64,000 nucleotides of DNA from Perognathus longimembris pacificus (lineage: Eukaryota; Chordata; Mammalia; Rodentia; Heteromyidae), in NCBI RefSeq assembly GCF_023159225.1, contig NC_063166.1:71419575-71483574 (forward strand), in the 5' to 3' direction. The translations under genes were made by a program, and so were the position numbers. The notes under the pieces were generated by a model, which saw only the letters and a list, made by a program, of their open reading frames with translations, did no database searches and was not told where the DNA came from. Below, piece by piece: positions 43,537 through 58,500 of the stretch; the first letter of the stretch is position 1, and each line of letters starts with the position of its first letter.

Positions 43537-46500
43537 GTAAGACGCCTTGCGGGGTGGCCGGACCTGCAGGTCTGGCCCCAGGCTGCTCTGGGCACCCATA
43601 GGCACAGCGAGATCCCCTCAACCCTCCCCCATGATGCTGGACAGGACCCCCAGCCATGTGACTCATGCATTGCTGGCGGGAGCTGGGATCCCCCAGGAGT
43701 AGATGGTGGTTTCGGGGAGCCCGGGAGGGAGGGGACAGCTGAGGTGAGGAGGAGTAAGCAGCCGGCAGTGGTTGTGTTACCACATCAGTGCCACCCAGGG
43801 CATGGGGGTGGAGCTTGAAAAGACACTTTAAAGCCAGAAGTCAGAGGGCAGGGGAGGCCCAGGGGACCAGGCAGAGCCTGCTGTGCTGGGCCTGCCATAT
43901 CTGGGTCTGCATGGGGCCCATGTGAGCTTACCAAAGATTTTGAACTATTAGCCTGGTACAGTCAGTTCATGCCTGTAATCCTAGCTCCTCAGGTTGAAAC
44001 CTGAAGATCGAGGTTCAAAGCCAGCCTGAGAAGACAAATTCAAGAGACTCTTAGCACCAATTAAATAGCAAAAAGCTGGGGGCTGAGAATGTGGCTTAGT
44101 GGTAGAGTGCTTGCCTAGCGTGCATGGAGTCCTGGGTTCGATTCCTCAGCACCACATAAACAGAAAACGCCAGAAGTGGCGCTGTGGCTCAAGAGGCAGA
44201 GTGCTAGCCTTGAGCAAAAAGAAGCCAGGGACAGTGCTCAGGAATAAATAAATAAATAGCAAAAAGCTGGATGTGGAAGCGTAGCCTCTCAACCATCCTG
44301 CCCAAGGGATAAGGAAAGGGAAGGGTGATGTATTTCTGCCCCCAAATAGGATACACGTGTGGAACTTCTGCTACTTTTCTAGATGAAAGCAATAATATTT
44401 CTCAGGTAGGTCAGTAGGGCTATGGGATTTCCAGACAGGCCTAGACAGCAATAGGGCCTGCTGCCTGCTGTCTATATCCAAACCCTAGTAGATCCAGAAT
44501 ACTTGCCTCCCGTCCCTTTCCCACCATACACCTGCACCTGCACCCACGATCGTATAACCCATCATCCAAAGTTGGCCATCCCGGTCCTGCCCCGGGTTCT
44601 GAATGGCGTGAGCCCTTCTCTGTGTGTTTCCTGTGTACCAGGCCCCAGAGAGGAGTTTGCTCCTCTCCCCATTGCCAAAAGCCCGGATTCTAGCTCCCCA
44701 GATACTTCCAGTTTCTTCTACCCAGGCCCAATGCAGAGAGAACAGAAGCCAAGGCCACACACCCAAGCCCACAGCTCTCCTCCACCCCTGGTGGGGCTCA
44801 TAAAGACAGTCTATCTGTTACAGGAACACAAAGCAGGCCGAGGGGCACCCAGGCCTGCAGCTGCAATCAATGCTGAGACCAGAAGTGACGTCTGTACCCA
44901 GGGCACATGGGAGCCCTGGAGAGGTTAGAGCAGTAGAGGGGAGCAGGCAGGCCGGACTGACTTCTGTCCTTCCCTTCGCAGCGGCCAAGGAGGGACTGCT
45001 GGCTCTGCAGAGAGACCTGCACAAGATCACCCTGCCGGACTTCACTGGAGACTTCAAAATCCGTCACGTGGGCCGAGGGAGCTACAACTTCCACAGGTGA
45101 CCAGGACCAGGAGGCGGGGGCGGGGGCGGGGGCGGGGGGGGGAACCTGGCAAGCCAGGCAGGGTCCGGGGACTGGGTCAGGATCCTTTGGACAGACAGCA
45201 GGAGGGCACCCGGCTCCTGCTTTCATCATCCAGTGAAGGTCAGCAAGGACCTAGTTGTGTCTGTGACCTGAGCCTCAGTTTCCTCCTCTGTACGAGGCCA
45301 GGAGGGGGATTGTTACTGCTTCCTCCCTTCTGAATGACAATCCAGGAGCCAACCTGGTCAAACCGGAAATAGCCCGGAAGGAAAGATAGGTCTGAAACTT
45401 GAACTACACTAGCTCAATCATTAATGCCGTGTTTTCTAGGTGGGAAAAATCAGAGAAGGCTTCCTAGCAGAGGTGGCACCTTTGCTATCTTAAGGGAACC
45501 ACTAGATATAAGTAGCTTGAGCCTTTAAAAAAAAGGGGGGGGACATGAAATGCTTTTTGAATAATGGACAGTGGAAGGAGGAAGGCAATGAGACCTACAG
45601 CCTCTGACCCCCTTTCATGGTCACAGCTGGGCCAGAGTGGCTTGTGCCTGAGGAGCCAGGTGGCGACTGAAGCAGATCCCACAGAGGTCCCAGAGAAGGG
45701 AGCAGGGGCCCTGGAGCTGCGGGGTGCAGGCCTGGGCCTGAGGCCTCCCTCCACATCTGTATTCCCAGACTGGCGATCCACAGCTGTGAGCTGCCCAGCT
45801 CCACCCTGAAGCCCCTCCCCGGCCAGGGCCTGAGTCTCTCCATCTCCGATTCCTCCATCGGCGTCCAAGGCCAGTGGAAGGTGAAAAAATCTTTCCTGTA
45901 AGTCTGCCCCGCTGGCTGGTCCTGGGGCCTTGACCTTGGCCTCCACCCCTTTTCTTTCTGGTTACAAAGTATTTATTCCTAGCTTATCAGAAAGGTGGCA
46001 AGTTCAGAAAGCAGCCCGGGGTTCATGGAACTAAGTGAGATCGCAGACCTCCTAGGGAAGGGAAGGTGAGAAAGGAGGAAAGAGTCTACCTGAGTGGGGC
46101 ACCGGTGACTCGCCTGTAATCCTAGCTGCTCAGGAGGCTGAGATCTGAGGATCACAGTTCAAAGCTACCCCAGGCACGAAAGTCCAGGAAAAGCTTATCT
46201 TCAATGAGTTGCCAGAAAACTGGAAATGGCGCTTGTGTCTCAAAGTGATAGAGCACTAGCCTTAAGGAGAAAAAAGCTCAGGGACAGCACTCAGGCCCCA
46301 AGTTCAGTCCCCCGTGACCCACTTCCCTGGTAGGGGAAAGCCTGCTGGGGATCCAAGGGACAGGAAGACAGCTGAGACCCAGTACTCAGCTCAGTGGAGG
46401 CACCCCATCTTCCTCTGCCCTTGGGGACATGATCCAGCACTGTGGGTGAGTCTCTGAGCCTCAAGGAAATTGCCAGGACTGCCATAGCAAACACACACTG

Positions 46501-49500
46501 TGGCCAGGGTCAAGATGTAGGGGATCCCGGCTTCTCTCCTGGGCACTGTGTCCTCTCCTGCCTTTCCCCTGGTCCTAAACGTGAGTGTGCCCCCCAAGTT
46601 TGAAAGCCCCCGGTGGGGCTGGGTGAGGACCCAGCCTCCTGACCTCTATTCTGAGTCACTTCTTCAACACAGTTGCATTCTGGGTACTAGGGCCAAGGGC
46701 CCACACACACAAGTTGCGGGAAGAACACAGGTCAGCCCAAAGCACAAGGGCAGCCGGTTCCACGCTGCCTTCCCCTGCATTGGTTCCTTGCTGGCTAACT
46801 GGAGATGGAGCCTGGGCTAGGAATATGGCCTAGTGGTAAAGTGCTCGCCTGGAGATGGAGCCTCACAGACTTTTCTCCCTGGGCTGACCACAAACTGTGA
46901 TCCTCTTGAGAAGCTAGAATTCTAAGTGTGAGCCGCTGGCACTCGGTTTTGTTTTCTCGGGGTTTTCTTTTTTTGGCCAGTCCTGGGCCTTGGACTCAGG
47001 GCCTGAGCACTGTCCCTGGCTTCCTTTTGCTCAAGGCTAGCACTCTGCCACTTGAGCCACAGCACCACTTCTGGCCGTTTTCTGTATATGTGGTGCTGGG
47101 GAATTGAACCCAGGGCCTCATGTACACGAGGCAAGCTCTCTTGCCACTAGGCCATATCCCCAGCCCCTGGCCGTTTTCTGTATATGTGGTGCTGGGGAAT
47201 CGAACCCAGGGCCTCATATATACGAGGCAAGCTCTCTTGCCACTAGGCCATATCCCCAGCCCCTTTACTGTTATATTTTTTGTCTATTTTATTTTACTGA
47301 ACTTTTGTTCACTGGAGTTTGTATGACTGGCGGGATGTGAATCTGACTATCCCTGACTGGCCCTGAGCTCTCTTTTAGTTCTTTAATCTTTTATCTTTGT
47401 TTAGCTCTGCCTTTGGGTTTTTTTGTTTGTTTGTTTGTTTGGGGGTTTTCCCCCCAGTTATGGGACTTGAACTCAGGGCCTGGGTGCTGTCTACTGGTTT
47501 TCTGGTGATTAGCAGAAGAGTCTGAAAGACTTTCCTGCCTGGGCTGGCTTTGAACCACGATCCTCCTATCTCAACCTCCTGAGTAGCTAGGATGACAGGT
47601 GTGAGCCACGAGCACCTGGCTTGGTTTGTTGAGATGAGAGTGGAGTTCTGGTCTCTTCCCCATGATGGCAGAGGGGAGGGGGGAGGGCTCACCTCACGCT
47701 GCCTGCCTGGCCTCCCCCAGGAAGATCCAGGGCTCCTTTGACCTTCACGTCCGGGGCCTTACCATCTCTGTCGACCTTCTCCTGGGCACTGACCCCTCGG
47801 GGAGGCTCACGGTCACTGCCTCCCACTGCAGCAGCCACATCTCTGATGTTGACGTGGACATATCTGGAGGTCTCGGGTAAGTCATCATTGGGAGACCCTC
47901 AGCCTGACCCCCAGTGCAGCCTGTGCCCCCCACCATAGCTCTGCAGGCCCCCTTACTCCCCGCCAGTTCTGGAACAGGAGGCACTCCACGCATGCGCGCA
48001 CGCACACCCACGCACGCACACACGGAGGTAACCCCTCGGAGATCCTGTACACACCAACAGGGGCAAATTTAAGCAAGAGAGTGGGTGTGCCGCTTACACA
48101 GGATAAGTCAACTTTAGGGGACTTTCGTCCAATGAATCAAAGTTGGCTTTTGGCTGAAGGAGAGCGTGTTAAAAAAAAAAAAAAGTGGTCAATTCATGAC
48201 ACCTCTGCATCCTTGATTTGAAAAATGTGGACTCTCCAGCCCCTCCCCCAAGTCCTCTGAACTTGATGGGGGAGGGGAGTAGCTGGGAGTCAGCTGCTCC
48301 GAGCCCAGAGGGAACCTTGTGCTGCAACACTGGGCCCAGTAGGGTGCCGGATGGGGTGCCCCCTCCCCCACCATCCCCCTGTCCAGTGGCAGACTGTCCA
48401 CCGTGGCTCTACTCTGCCCCCTGCTAGGTGGCTCCTGAAACTCTTCCACAACCAGATCGAGTCCAGGTTCCGAAAGGTGCTGGAAGACAAGGTAAGAAGT
48501 GCAAGGCTAGTTGGGTACAGGTAGCTCACACCTATAATCCTGGCTATTCAGGAGGCTGAGATCTGAGGATCTCGGTTCAAAGCCAGCCTGGGGCAGGAAA
48601 GTTTGTGAGGCTCTTATCTCTAATTAACCAGCAAAAAAAATAAAGCTGGAAGTGGAGCTGTGGTTCAAGGGGTAGAGCACCAACCTTGAGTGAAAAAGCT
48701 CAGGGATGGTACCCAGGCCCTGAGTTCAAGATCCAGTACTGGAACAAAAGAGGAGGAGGGGGAGGATGTCCGTGGCTCTGTCAGGCCAGGCTAGACCAAG
48801 CGTGGCCAGGTGGCTGTCCTCACCGGCCCCTGGCTCTAGACAGATGATGGTGGCTGCTTTGGACACACTGGGGTCCACAGTCCGGAGGTGACAAGCCACT
48901 TCCTGGAGTCACAGAGCTGGAGTGTGGCCAAGCTCAGGGCCACACTCAGGTTTCTGGACTCCACATCCATCTAGTTACAGAAGGTGTTGGCTGCTTGCCC
49001 ACCCATGGGTAAAACAAAGGCAGAACAGGGGTGGGGGGGAGGAGGTGAAAAGAGACCTCAGTCTGCACACTCAGCTTTGCACACTTGGCCTTGCTCACTT
49101 CCCCACACTGCCCTTGGTCCCCAAGGCCAAAAGCAGCCATCACTCAGCTGCCCTAGGAGACAGGCGTGGTGGAGCCGGGCAAGCCTGTGCAGGGAGCAGG
49201 GGAGGGGAAGGGACCACGGGGTCAGAGTTCCCTGTTCAAAAGTATTGTGAAATGTCCAGACTTGGTACACTTTGGCTAACGCAAGAAGGTAGCCAGTTCA
49301 TGTCCAGTTCCTCTACACTCTCACCCCCACCTTGGGGAGCTGTGTCTATAGGACTGTGTGGAAAGGGAGGGAGAAAGGGACACGAGGAACGATCTTTCTC
49401 TGTCTCTGTCTCTGTCTGTCTCTGTCTGTCTCTGTCTCTGTATCTCTGTCTCTGTCTGTCTCTGTCTCTCTTCTCTCTCTGTCTCTGTCTCTGTCTGTCT

Positions 49501-49529
49501 CTGTCTGTCTCTGTCTCTCTGTCTCTCTG

Positions 49530-49568
<39 letters not shown>

Positions 49569-52500
49569 CCCCCAACCTTTGGTTTGTCTTTGTGTGCCCC
49601 CTGGTGGTTGAAGCAGGAATAACAGACACAGCCCTACCACCCCCAACCCCCAACCCTCACTGCTTCCTCTCTGATTCTGGGGTTCTAAGATCTAAATGAA
49701 CTGGAGAAATGCAAGCCCTCCTGCTCCAGCACCCCGGGTGCTGCCTTATATCCCCCTGTGGACGATGAGGAGAGCAGTGGTTAGTAATAGTATTATGTAA
49801 CAATAATAAGGCATTGCAGTTAAGTGCAACAATTATCACAGCACCTGGGATCATTACTGTTTTGAGAAAATGCTGCAGAACGTATTATTGTACAGTTATT
49901 CCTTTTTTGTGATGATCCTAGGGCTTGAACTCAGGGCCTGGGTGCTGTCCTTTAACTCTTTTTTGTTTTTTTGCTTAAGGCTAGCACTCTACCACTTGAG
50001 CCGCAGCTCCACTTGCAGTTTTCTGGTGGTTCATTGGAGATGAGATTCTCACGGACTTTCTTACCTGGGCTGGCTTCAAACTGGGATCCCCAGATCTCAG
50101 CCTCCTGAGTAGCTAGGATGACAGGAGCAAGCCACCAGCACCGGCTTAGAAAGCATCTTTTATGGGGGTCTCTCTAACCCACCATCTTTTGGGGGGGCCT
50201 CCCCAGCCCACGCCTTCTACCTTGCTCAGATGCTTGACTTTGTGGGGGGGGGCACCTGAGCTGTCCATTTGGTTCTCTTGGGGACCACAGGGCATCCACA
50301 TGCTTTTTAATCATTTTGTCTTCTTGTGCCTGGCCTGTGACAAGCTCCTAGAGCTGTTTGGGGAATCCACAATCACCAAGCAGACTTGGAAATCATGTTT
50401 CTACAGCGCCAACCCAGGGCTGGCCCAACGCAGGGGAAGCCGCTCAGCCCTGCCTCTCTCTCTCTGTTCATCAGGTTTGTGAAATGGTCCAGAAATCAGT
50501 GGCCTCGGACCTGCAGCCTTATCTCCAAACCCTGCCAGGTAACTGGTGCTCCGCCGACCCCTGGGATTCCATTTCTGTTTGGTTCCATAAGACAGTCTGT
50601 CTCTCAAACATAAAGGGGATGGAAGTGTAGAAAAGGACAATTTACAAGCGCTTTGTGCCTCAGTTTTTCTTCCAGCAGGTGGCCTTGATGTGGGGGTGTA
50701 TTTAAGATGTTTAAGGTATTTTCTCTGTGTGTCAGTATGGGAACAGAAGCTCTTGTACGCATCCTTGTTTGTGTTAATATCGGCATGTACGTAATTGTGG
50801 TGCATATCCATTAGTGTACACAAGACACACATTATTGTACACTCACTTCCTTTAAAGCCTCTGTAGCTTAGGGAAACTTCTAGGTCAGCCTACGTCAAAT
50901 GAAGTCATTTTTTTTAGAACTTTTTGAAGTGCTGGGATTTGAACACCAGGCGTTGCGCTTGCAGATACAGGTTTTCTACCACTGAGCCACACCTCTAGCC
51001 CATTTTTCTCTTGGTATTTTTTAGATAGGACCTTCCTTTTTTTTGCCTGAGCATGTGCCTAGACTGTGATCCTCCCGTTTATTCTTCCTGTCATGGCTGG
51101 GATGATAGGAGTATACCACTGCACCCAGCTTTTATTGATTGAGATGGGGGGTGGTGACAGAGGGTCCCACTAAATTTTTGCCAGGGTGGCCTCAAATTTT
51201 CATCTTTCTTTTCTTTCTTTTTTTTTTTTTTTTTGCCAGTCCTGGGCTTGGACTCAGGGCCTGAGCACTGTCCCTGGCCTATTTCTGCTCAAGGCTAGCA
51301 CTCTGCCACTTGAGCCACAGTGCCACTTCTGGCTGTTTTCTACATATGTGGTGCTGGGGAATCGAACCCATTGCTTCATGTATACAAGGCAAGCACTCTT
51401 GCCACTAGGCCATATTCCCAGCCCTCATCTTTCTGATCTACACCTCCCACGTCGTCATGATGACAGGGGCAAGCTGGTTTTGATCACACCATTCTAGTGT
51501 GACTGTCTAGAGTGGGTCCTTGGTTCTTTGCACCCATGAGAAACACAGAAAGACAGTGCCTGAGGATTGTCTGGGATTCTCTGATGCTAGTGCTGGTTCG
51601 CCCAAGTCTCAGGCCAAGGGACACAGCACCCTTGCTCTCCATGGCTTTAGGGAGAGTCTGAACCCATGCCTTCACCTCTTCTGGGGCTGGGGCTGGGACT
51701 GGGCCAGGCAGGTGGGGCGGGGCTCTAGGGGAAGCCCCAGATGTGAGTATCAGCCAGAAGCTTCTTCTCTTCTCCATGTGCCTAGGCAGGGCCTGGTCCA
51801 TCATCCTATGTCTGTCTGCTTTACAGTCACTGCCAAGATTGACAGCCTGGCAGGCATCGACTACAGTCTCGTGGGGCCCCCTCAGGCCACGGCCCAGGCA
51901 CTGGACTTGATGTTTAAGGTGAGGCCTTGCAGCAAGGGGAGCCCGGCCACCCCGCAGAGTTCCCTCAGACTGAGACCAGCCCCTGGGGCCACCCACCCTC
52001 CTAACACCAGATCTGCCCCTGCCTCCCCAGCCATTCTTGTTCTTGCTGTGCCAGAGGTGGGGCAATGTGGAGCCATGGGGAGCCACCCACCCTTCCCCTC
52101 TTCCTGCTGCAGTAGGGGTGCTCTCAGGGGGGACTGGATAGTGCATCCTGGGAGTTTCCTAAACCCATCCTGGCCCGGAGTAACAGTGGATTGCACAGGG
52201 CAGTCTCTGCTGGAGTCGCTGCCCGGGTGACTCCAGGCTGTGAAAAGTCTGATGGGATCTGTCTTCTCTCTCCAGGGTGAAATCTTCGATCTCCACAATC
52301 GCTCCAAGGTGGCTGCTCCCGTTCCAGTCATGAGCCTTCCCGAGGATAACCAGCAAATGGTCTACTTTGCCATCTCTGGTCATGTCTTCAACATCGCCAG
52401 CCACGTTTATCAGCAGGCAGGGTACCTGAGCTTCTTCATTACAGATGACATGGTGAGGAGGGAAGCAGGACGGGGGCTCTCCCTCACTCTGTGAGACTGT

Positions 52501-55500
52501 TCTGTTCACACTGAAAGAACGGCACCGGGGTGGGGGTGGGGGACAAGTTGGCCCAACTTCCCTTTATTAATTTGGCGGCCAGAAAGCTCAAAACCCAAGT
52601 TCTTTCTCCTTTATAACAACTCCTGAAGACACTGCCGTTTACATAGCTACATTTTGCTTTTCTGTTAGTCTCTACCTGTGAATAGCCGCAGTGGTGGTGG
52701 CAGTACTAAGGATTCCATTCAGCACCCCCAGTTTGCTTAGATGAGCTCTACCTCTTGGTTTTGTTTTTTTTTTTAGCTCTACCTCTTGAGCCACACCTCC
52801 AGCCTTGTTTTTGTTTTGCCAGTCCTGAGGCTTGGACTCTGAACCTGAGCACTGTCCCTGGCTTCTTTTTGCTCAAGGCTAGCACTCTACCACTTGAGCC
52901 ACAGCCCCACTTCCCGCTTTTTCTATATATGTGGTGCTGAGGAATCAAACCCAGGGCTTCGTGTATACGAGGCAAGCGCTCTACCGCTAAGCCACATTCC
53001 CAGGCCTCTAGCCTTTTATTTTTGCTGGTTATGTCCCAGTTTAGTGCTGACCTTGAGCCTTGATCCTCAGGTCTCAGTCTCCTGAGTAGCTGGGATGACA
53101 AGTATGAGCCACTGGCAATTCAGTTTAGACCTATTGTTCTAACTCATGCTTTCTAGAAATCTGAATGATTTGTGGAAATTTACTGAAAATGTTCTAGTGA
53201 AGAAGGCAAGATTATCCATACCCGGGTAAATGCACAAAGTTATGTAGAAAGGGGGACAGAGACCGAATAGCTGGACCCATAAATAGACTTTTTTTAATGA
53301 ATAAAAAAGAATCTAGGAGCATCCCTGTAGTCAAAGTGAAAAGGGCACATGGTTTAGTTCACAGCTCCAGGTCACTTCTCTCCAGCAGAAACCATAGCCG
53401 ATGGGTAGTGACTCGTATCCACTCTACATCTTCAATTTCCTCAGCATTTTGGGGTGTAGGCAGTGGTTCCTTGCATAATCTCAATGTATTCTGGGACGCT
53501 CTGGGCGCACGGGTGGCTTTGTCCTGTTGTCACCCGGTGTCACAGACAGAGCCATAGCTCAGCCCGTGGGACCGCACACCTCAGCCCCAGAGGCCCTGAG
53601 CGTGGAGCACACGCCTCACCGAGCCTCACCTAGTCACACGGACCGCACACCAGCCCTGGGGACTCAGGGTGTGTTCACACGAGCAGGTACCTCATCTCCT
53701 GTTGCCGGCTCACCTTGCAGGGAGCGGCTGTAGTCTCTGCCATCCCCCACGCGTCCCTTTAGACCTCCTCTTTGTGCCTCTTTGTTACAGATCCCGTCGG
53801 ACTCGACCATCCGGCTGACCACCAAGTCCTTCCGAACTTTCGCCCCCCGGGTAAGGGACCCCGCGTGCGCTGTGGCGGGGCCGGCTGAGCCCCCAGCCTT
53901 CCTGGCTTCCCTTTGAATCCTCTGCACTCCTCTCCGCGTGACCAGGGTCAGAGGTCAGCAGGGAGATCCATGGGAAAGGCCAGGGAGCTGCAGGTTTGGG
54001 GGTTCCTGGCAAGCCCCGGCAGGCAGTTGAAGCCAGAGCCTTCCTACCCACACCCCACCATGTCTCATACACTCACTCGGGGACACTTTCGGGGATACTT
54101 TCAACTTTTGTTTTGCCAGTGGCTCACACCTGTCATCCTAGCTACTCAGGAGGCTGAGATTATGTCCTGTTAACCACCCAAACAAGGCTAGGGGTGGAGC
54201 TGTGGCCCAAGTTGCAGAGGAATAGTCTTCAGCACAAAAGCCAAAGGAGAGCATTCAAGCCCCAGAGCAGTCAACCAGGCCCTGAGTTCAAGCCCTAGGT
54301 CCTCCCGCACCCCCTCCCCCCATCCCCGCACCACATACACCCTGACACACACAAACAACTCCCTGTCTTTTGACCCAGTGATTCTGTCCCCAGGAATGCC
54401 TTCCCAAAAATAATAGCTGAGAGGACAGGGTAGAAGAGCGAGTCTCCTACTGGCAAAAGCTTGAGACCACTTTCTTCCCAGTATGGTTATAGTATCATGC
54501 ACTGAGAAATACAACGCAGCCCTGAAAACTGATTCAGATTCTGTCCCCATAGACAGATGTCCTGTGAGTATTTAGTGAACAATATAATCAACTAAAAAAA
54601 AGTATTCTTAGCTCTACGAGACTCCCTATCATCTTCTCTTCACATCATTGTCTAATTCTGCTACTACCACCCCCACCCAGATAGGGAGGTTGTACCCCAA
54701 CATGAACTTGGAGCTCCAAGGGACGGTGATCGCTGCTCCACTCCTCAACTTCAGTCCTGGGAATTTGTCCTTGGCACCCCAGATGGACATCCAGGCCTTC
54801 GTGCTGCTGCCCAGCTCTGTCCAGGAGCCTGTGTTCCGACTTGCAGTGGTAAGGCTTGGAGGCTTTGCAAATGCTGCTCCCTTTTCCTCCTTGATTGCTC
54901 TTGCTCCTAGATCTGCTTTATCTCTTGCTATTGTGTTTCCTTTCTTTCTTTCCTTCTATCCTTCCTTCCCTCCTCCTCCTCCCCCCCTCCGCCTCCTCCT
55001 CTTTTCAGATTTCTTTTTTCTTTCCTGCATGTACCTCCCTCTGAGTCAGTGGAAGCAGGAATGTGGGGTTTTGTCCTGTTGGCTCTGCTGGATATCTATA
55101 GCTGGACCTTTGAAGACTACACATCCCAGAGTACCTTGCAGTCTGGCTTCAGCTTCATCAGCCAATGGGAGGCTCTGTCAGAAGAAGGAAGGGTGGGAAC
55201 AAGAAAGAAGCTGAAAAGGTGGTTTTTCTCCTCTGGGGGTAGTCCACTGGCGATTGTTAAAATCTCCATCCTTTGTTCCACTATTCCTAGGGGTACACAC
55301 AACCTCCTGGCTCTGCTAACCCCTGATCTACTTACCAATTCCTTCATGGCTTTTCAAAATCCCATCACTTGTATAAATAATTCCCTTCATTAATTCCCTC
55401 TACATTAAATATTGAAAGTGTTTTTCTTCTTCTTCTTCTTGATGAACCCTGTTTGATAAGGAAAAGTTTCTGAGTCCTTTGGGTGTCTGGCTGGAGAACT

Positions 55501-58500
55501 TGGGGCTGTCTTATTTTACGTTTGTCATTCACCAAGCTCCATCTCTGTAGAGCTAGTCCCTCTTTGGTAGCAGATCAGCAATTCAGTAGCGCTGTTGTGG
55601 ATAGCAAAATTGTCTCATTGTTCACGTAGTTTTAAATAAAATTGGATTTATTTCTATGCCTAGAGCCAAATCTTGGCCCTGAGATAGCTAGCGATGATCT
55701 TTCTGAGAGCTCTCCAGGGATGAATTAAGTTCAGCCTCCTCCCCCTTGTCTGCTCAACGTTTAACTGCAGTCGTAGGCAGCAGTTTCGAGTAAAAATGTT
55801 CAAGTCCAAGTTGGAACATTTATTGACCATCTACAGCAAGCGCTCCAGGAGTCTGCAGTCCAGTGGGAAAATTTCCTGTCTTAACTCGCCGAGCTGTTTG
55901 TTGGTAGCTAGCACACCACTGGACATCAACCCCACGCAACAGCTGCCGCCATTTCAACTTGTTGCTTTTCTACCGGTATTTCTAGGCCACTAATATATCC
56001 GCCATGATGACCTTCAACAGCAACAAGGTCACAGGGTTCCTGAACCCAGGAAAGTAAGTCAGCCCTCCTGCTATGTAGACGCTTAGCTAGGCGCCACTCC
56101 TAGCTGGGGGTGGGAGGGGAGGTACAATTCTTGTCAAAATAGAGGGGAGCGGAAACCACCATTTGAGAAGGAAACAGACACCATCACAATTGGCTCAGTG
56201 ATTCTGTCCCATCAGTCCTGCCCCACAAATTTCAAAGTAATTCATGGATACTGTATTTTTTTTCTTTTGAAGTCAGCTGTATCAACTTGTGTTGTTGTTA
56301 CTCCATCTTTTGGGCCATACCCTTACCCCATCTGTCTCAAGCCAGTACCTCCTCCTTTCTGCCCCACCCCCACCCCCACGGCTTAGGCTTCCTGTAGCCA
56401 CAGTGCTCACTCTGTGATTTTCTGTTTGGTCATAGGGTACAAGTAGAACTGAAAGAATCCAGAGTTGGAATGTTCAATGTAAGTCACTCTTGTTGGTACT
56501 TAATGAGGGTGTTTCCTAAGTGTCAGGTCTGCTCTGGAGCCTTCCCAGGACAGACCTTACACTAAGCAGTTGCAACTGCACAGAGAATAGGAGCTAGGCA
56601 AGGAGAAAAGCAGCTCTCTCCCCTAGAGACATGGAAGAATGCTCAGGAACACAAGATATAGAACCAAGATAGCGTTAACTCCCCGCATAAAACGAAATTA
56701 AGATGTCTGTTGGAAAGCGGGGAGCCAGTGGCTCACGCCTGTCATCCTAGCTACTCAAGAGGCTGAGATGTGAGGATCATGGTTCAAAGCCAGCCCCCGC
56801 AGGAAAGTCTGTGAGACACTTATTTCCAATTAACCACCACCACCAAAAACAAAAGTCTTACAGACTTTTCTTCCCAGGCTGATTTTGAGCCAAGATCATT
56901 AGATCTCAGCTTCTTGAGTCACTAAGACTATAGTTGTTAGCCACCAGCACAGGGCACAAAATAGTGGGGGGTGGGGGTGGGGGCGTGTTTTGTTTTGTTT
57001 TTGTTTTGCCTGTCCTGGGGCTTGGACTCGGGGCCTGAGCACTGTCCATGAGCTGCTTTTTGCCCAAGGCTAGCACTCTACCATTTGAGCCATAGTGCCA
57101 CTTCCAGCTTTTCCTGTTTATGTTATTAAGGAATCAAACCCAGGGCTTCATGCATGCTAGACAAGCACTTTACCGCTACATTCCCGGCCCTTAAGATAGT
57201 TTTAACTTATAAAATGGCATCAGAATGTAGTTAAGCCTTTGCCCTGTCAGCGTGCAGAACCACCCCAGCTCTGGGGTGGCTGGGGGACTGTCTTGGGGGA
57301 CAGAGTGACCCCATGCTCACATGACACTTCTTCATTCGTCCACCAGGTGGAGCTGTTAGAAGCGCTCCTCAACTACTACCTTCTCAACACCCTGTACCCT
57401 CAGGTCAACGGTAAGAACCACCAGGGATTTCCCCCTGCTCTCAGAGGGTGACACCGTTCCTGTGGGGAAGGAGGGGGAGCTGGACTCGGGGCTGGGACCA
57501 GAATATCCTGAACGCTTGAGAGACGCGGGAGGGCCAGGGGTTTGTGGTGCTATGCCCAGAATTCGGGGTCCCCAAAAGACCACCAAGGAGCTAAGTCTGC
57601 TGTAAGCACACGAGAGTCTATTGCAAGCTCGAGCCTGGGCTCACAACCGTCACCCATGCAGCAGGTCAGAATCGAGAGCCTGGACTCCTCTGTTCACAGG
57701 GATTTTATAGGGTTTTCAGGAACACTCTATACATAGTATTGCTCAGCAAATCATATCACACCATGGTTAAATCATAAAACAATTTTTTAAATGATTAGTG
57801 TGGCCAGTGGCGGGAACAAACCTAGTAAAGGTGATTGGTCAGCTCAAGGGGTTAATCCTTTCTAAAATGATTGGCTCTGGGGCTGGGGATATAGCCCTAG
57901 GTTCGATTCCCCAGCACCACATATACAGAAAACGGCCAGAGGTGGCGCTGTGGCTCAAGTGGCGGAGTGCTAGCCTTGAGCGGGAAGAAGCCAGGGACAG
58001 TGCTCAGGCCCTGAGTCCAAGGCCCAGGACTGGCCAAAAAAAAAAAAAAAAAGTAAAATGATTGGCTCTGAGCTGCAAGGGTGTACATGCCAAACTGCAG
58101 GGTTGTTTGTCCAGTTATCAATTATCTTAATTGCCTGGCAGAACATCTGGCATTTCAAGTATTATCTGCTGATTTGCTGTTGCTAGGGGAGTTACCACAA
58201 GAAAGGGGTTGTTAATGCGTTTCCTGAAATTCGGGTCCTTGACTCATTTAGTCTGCGTTTTGTCACTGAGGCGAGGGGAGACTATCTTAGGTCACATCAG
58301 GAATTGGCTTTTACCTCGTAACAGAACTTTGTTAAGAGTTGACCACATTTATGAGAAACATATTCCAATATGCTCCCTTTGTGGCCGGGGTTGACCATTA
58401 TTAAGCACGATTATCAAGCAAGGCAGTGAAGCATCTCACAAAGATTTGGCTAAAACATTCTAACCTTAACTGACCTCTGGTCAAATGAAGTCTCTCTGGC

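Noticed and set aside
48922..49653. Frames of over 100 codons on both strands in LBP intron 5
   Set aside because: They are low-complexity translation of the TCTG/TC microsatellite.
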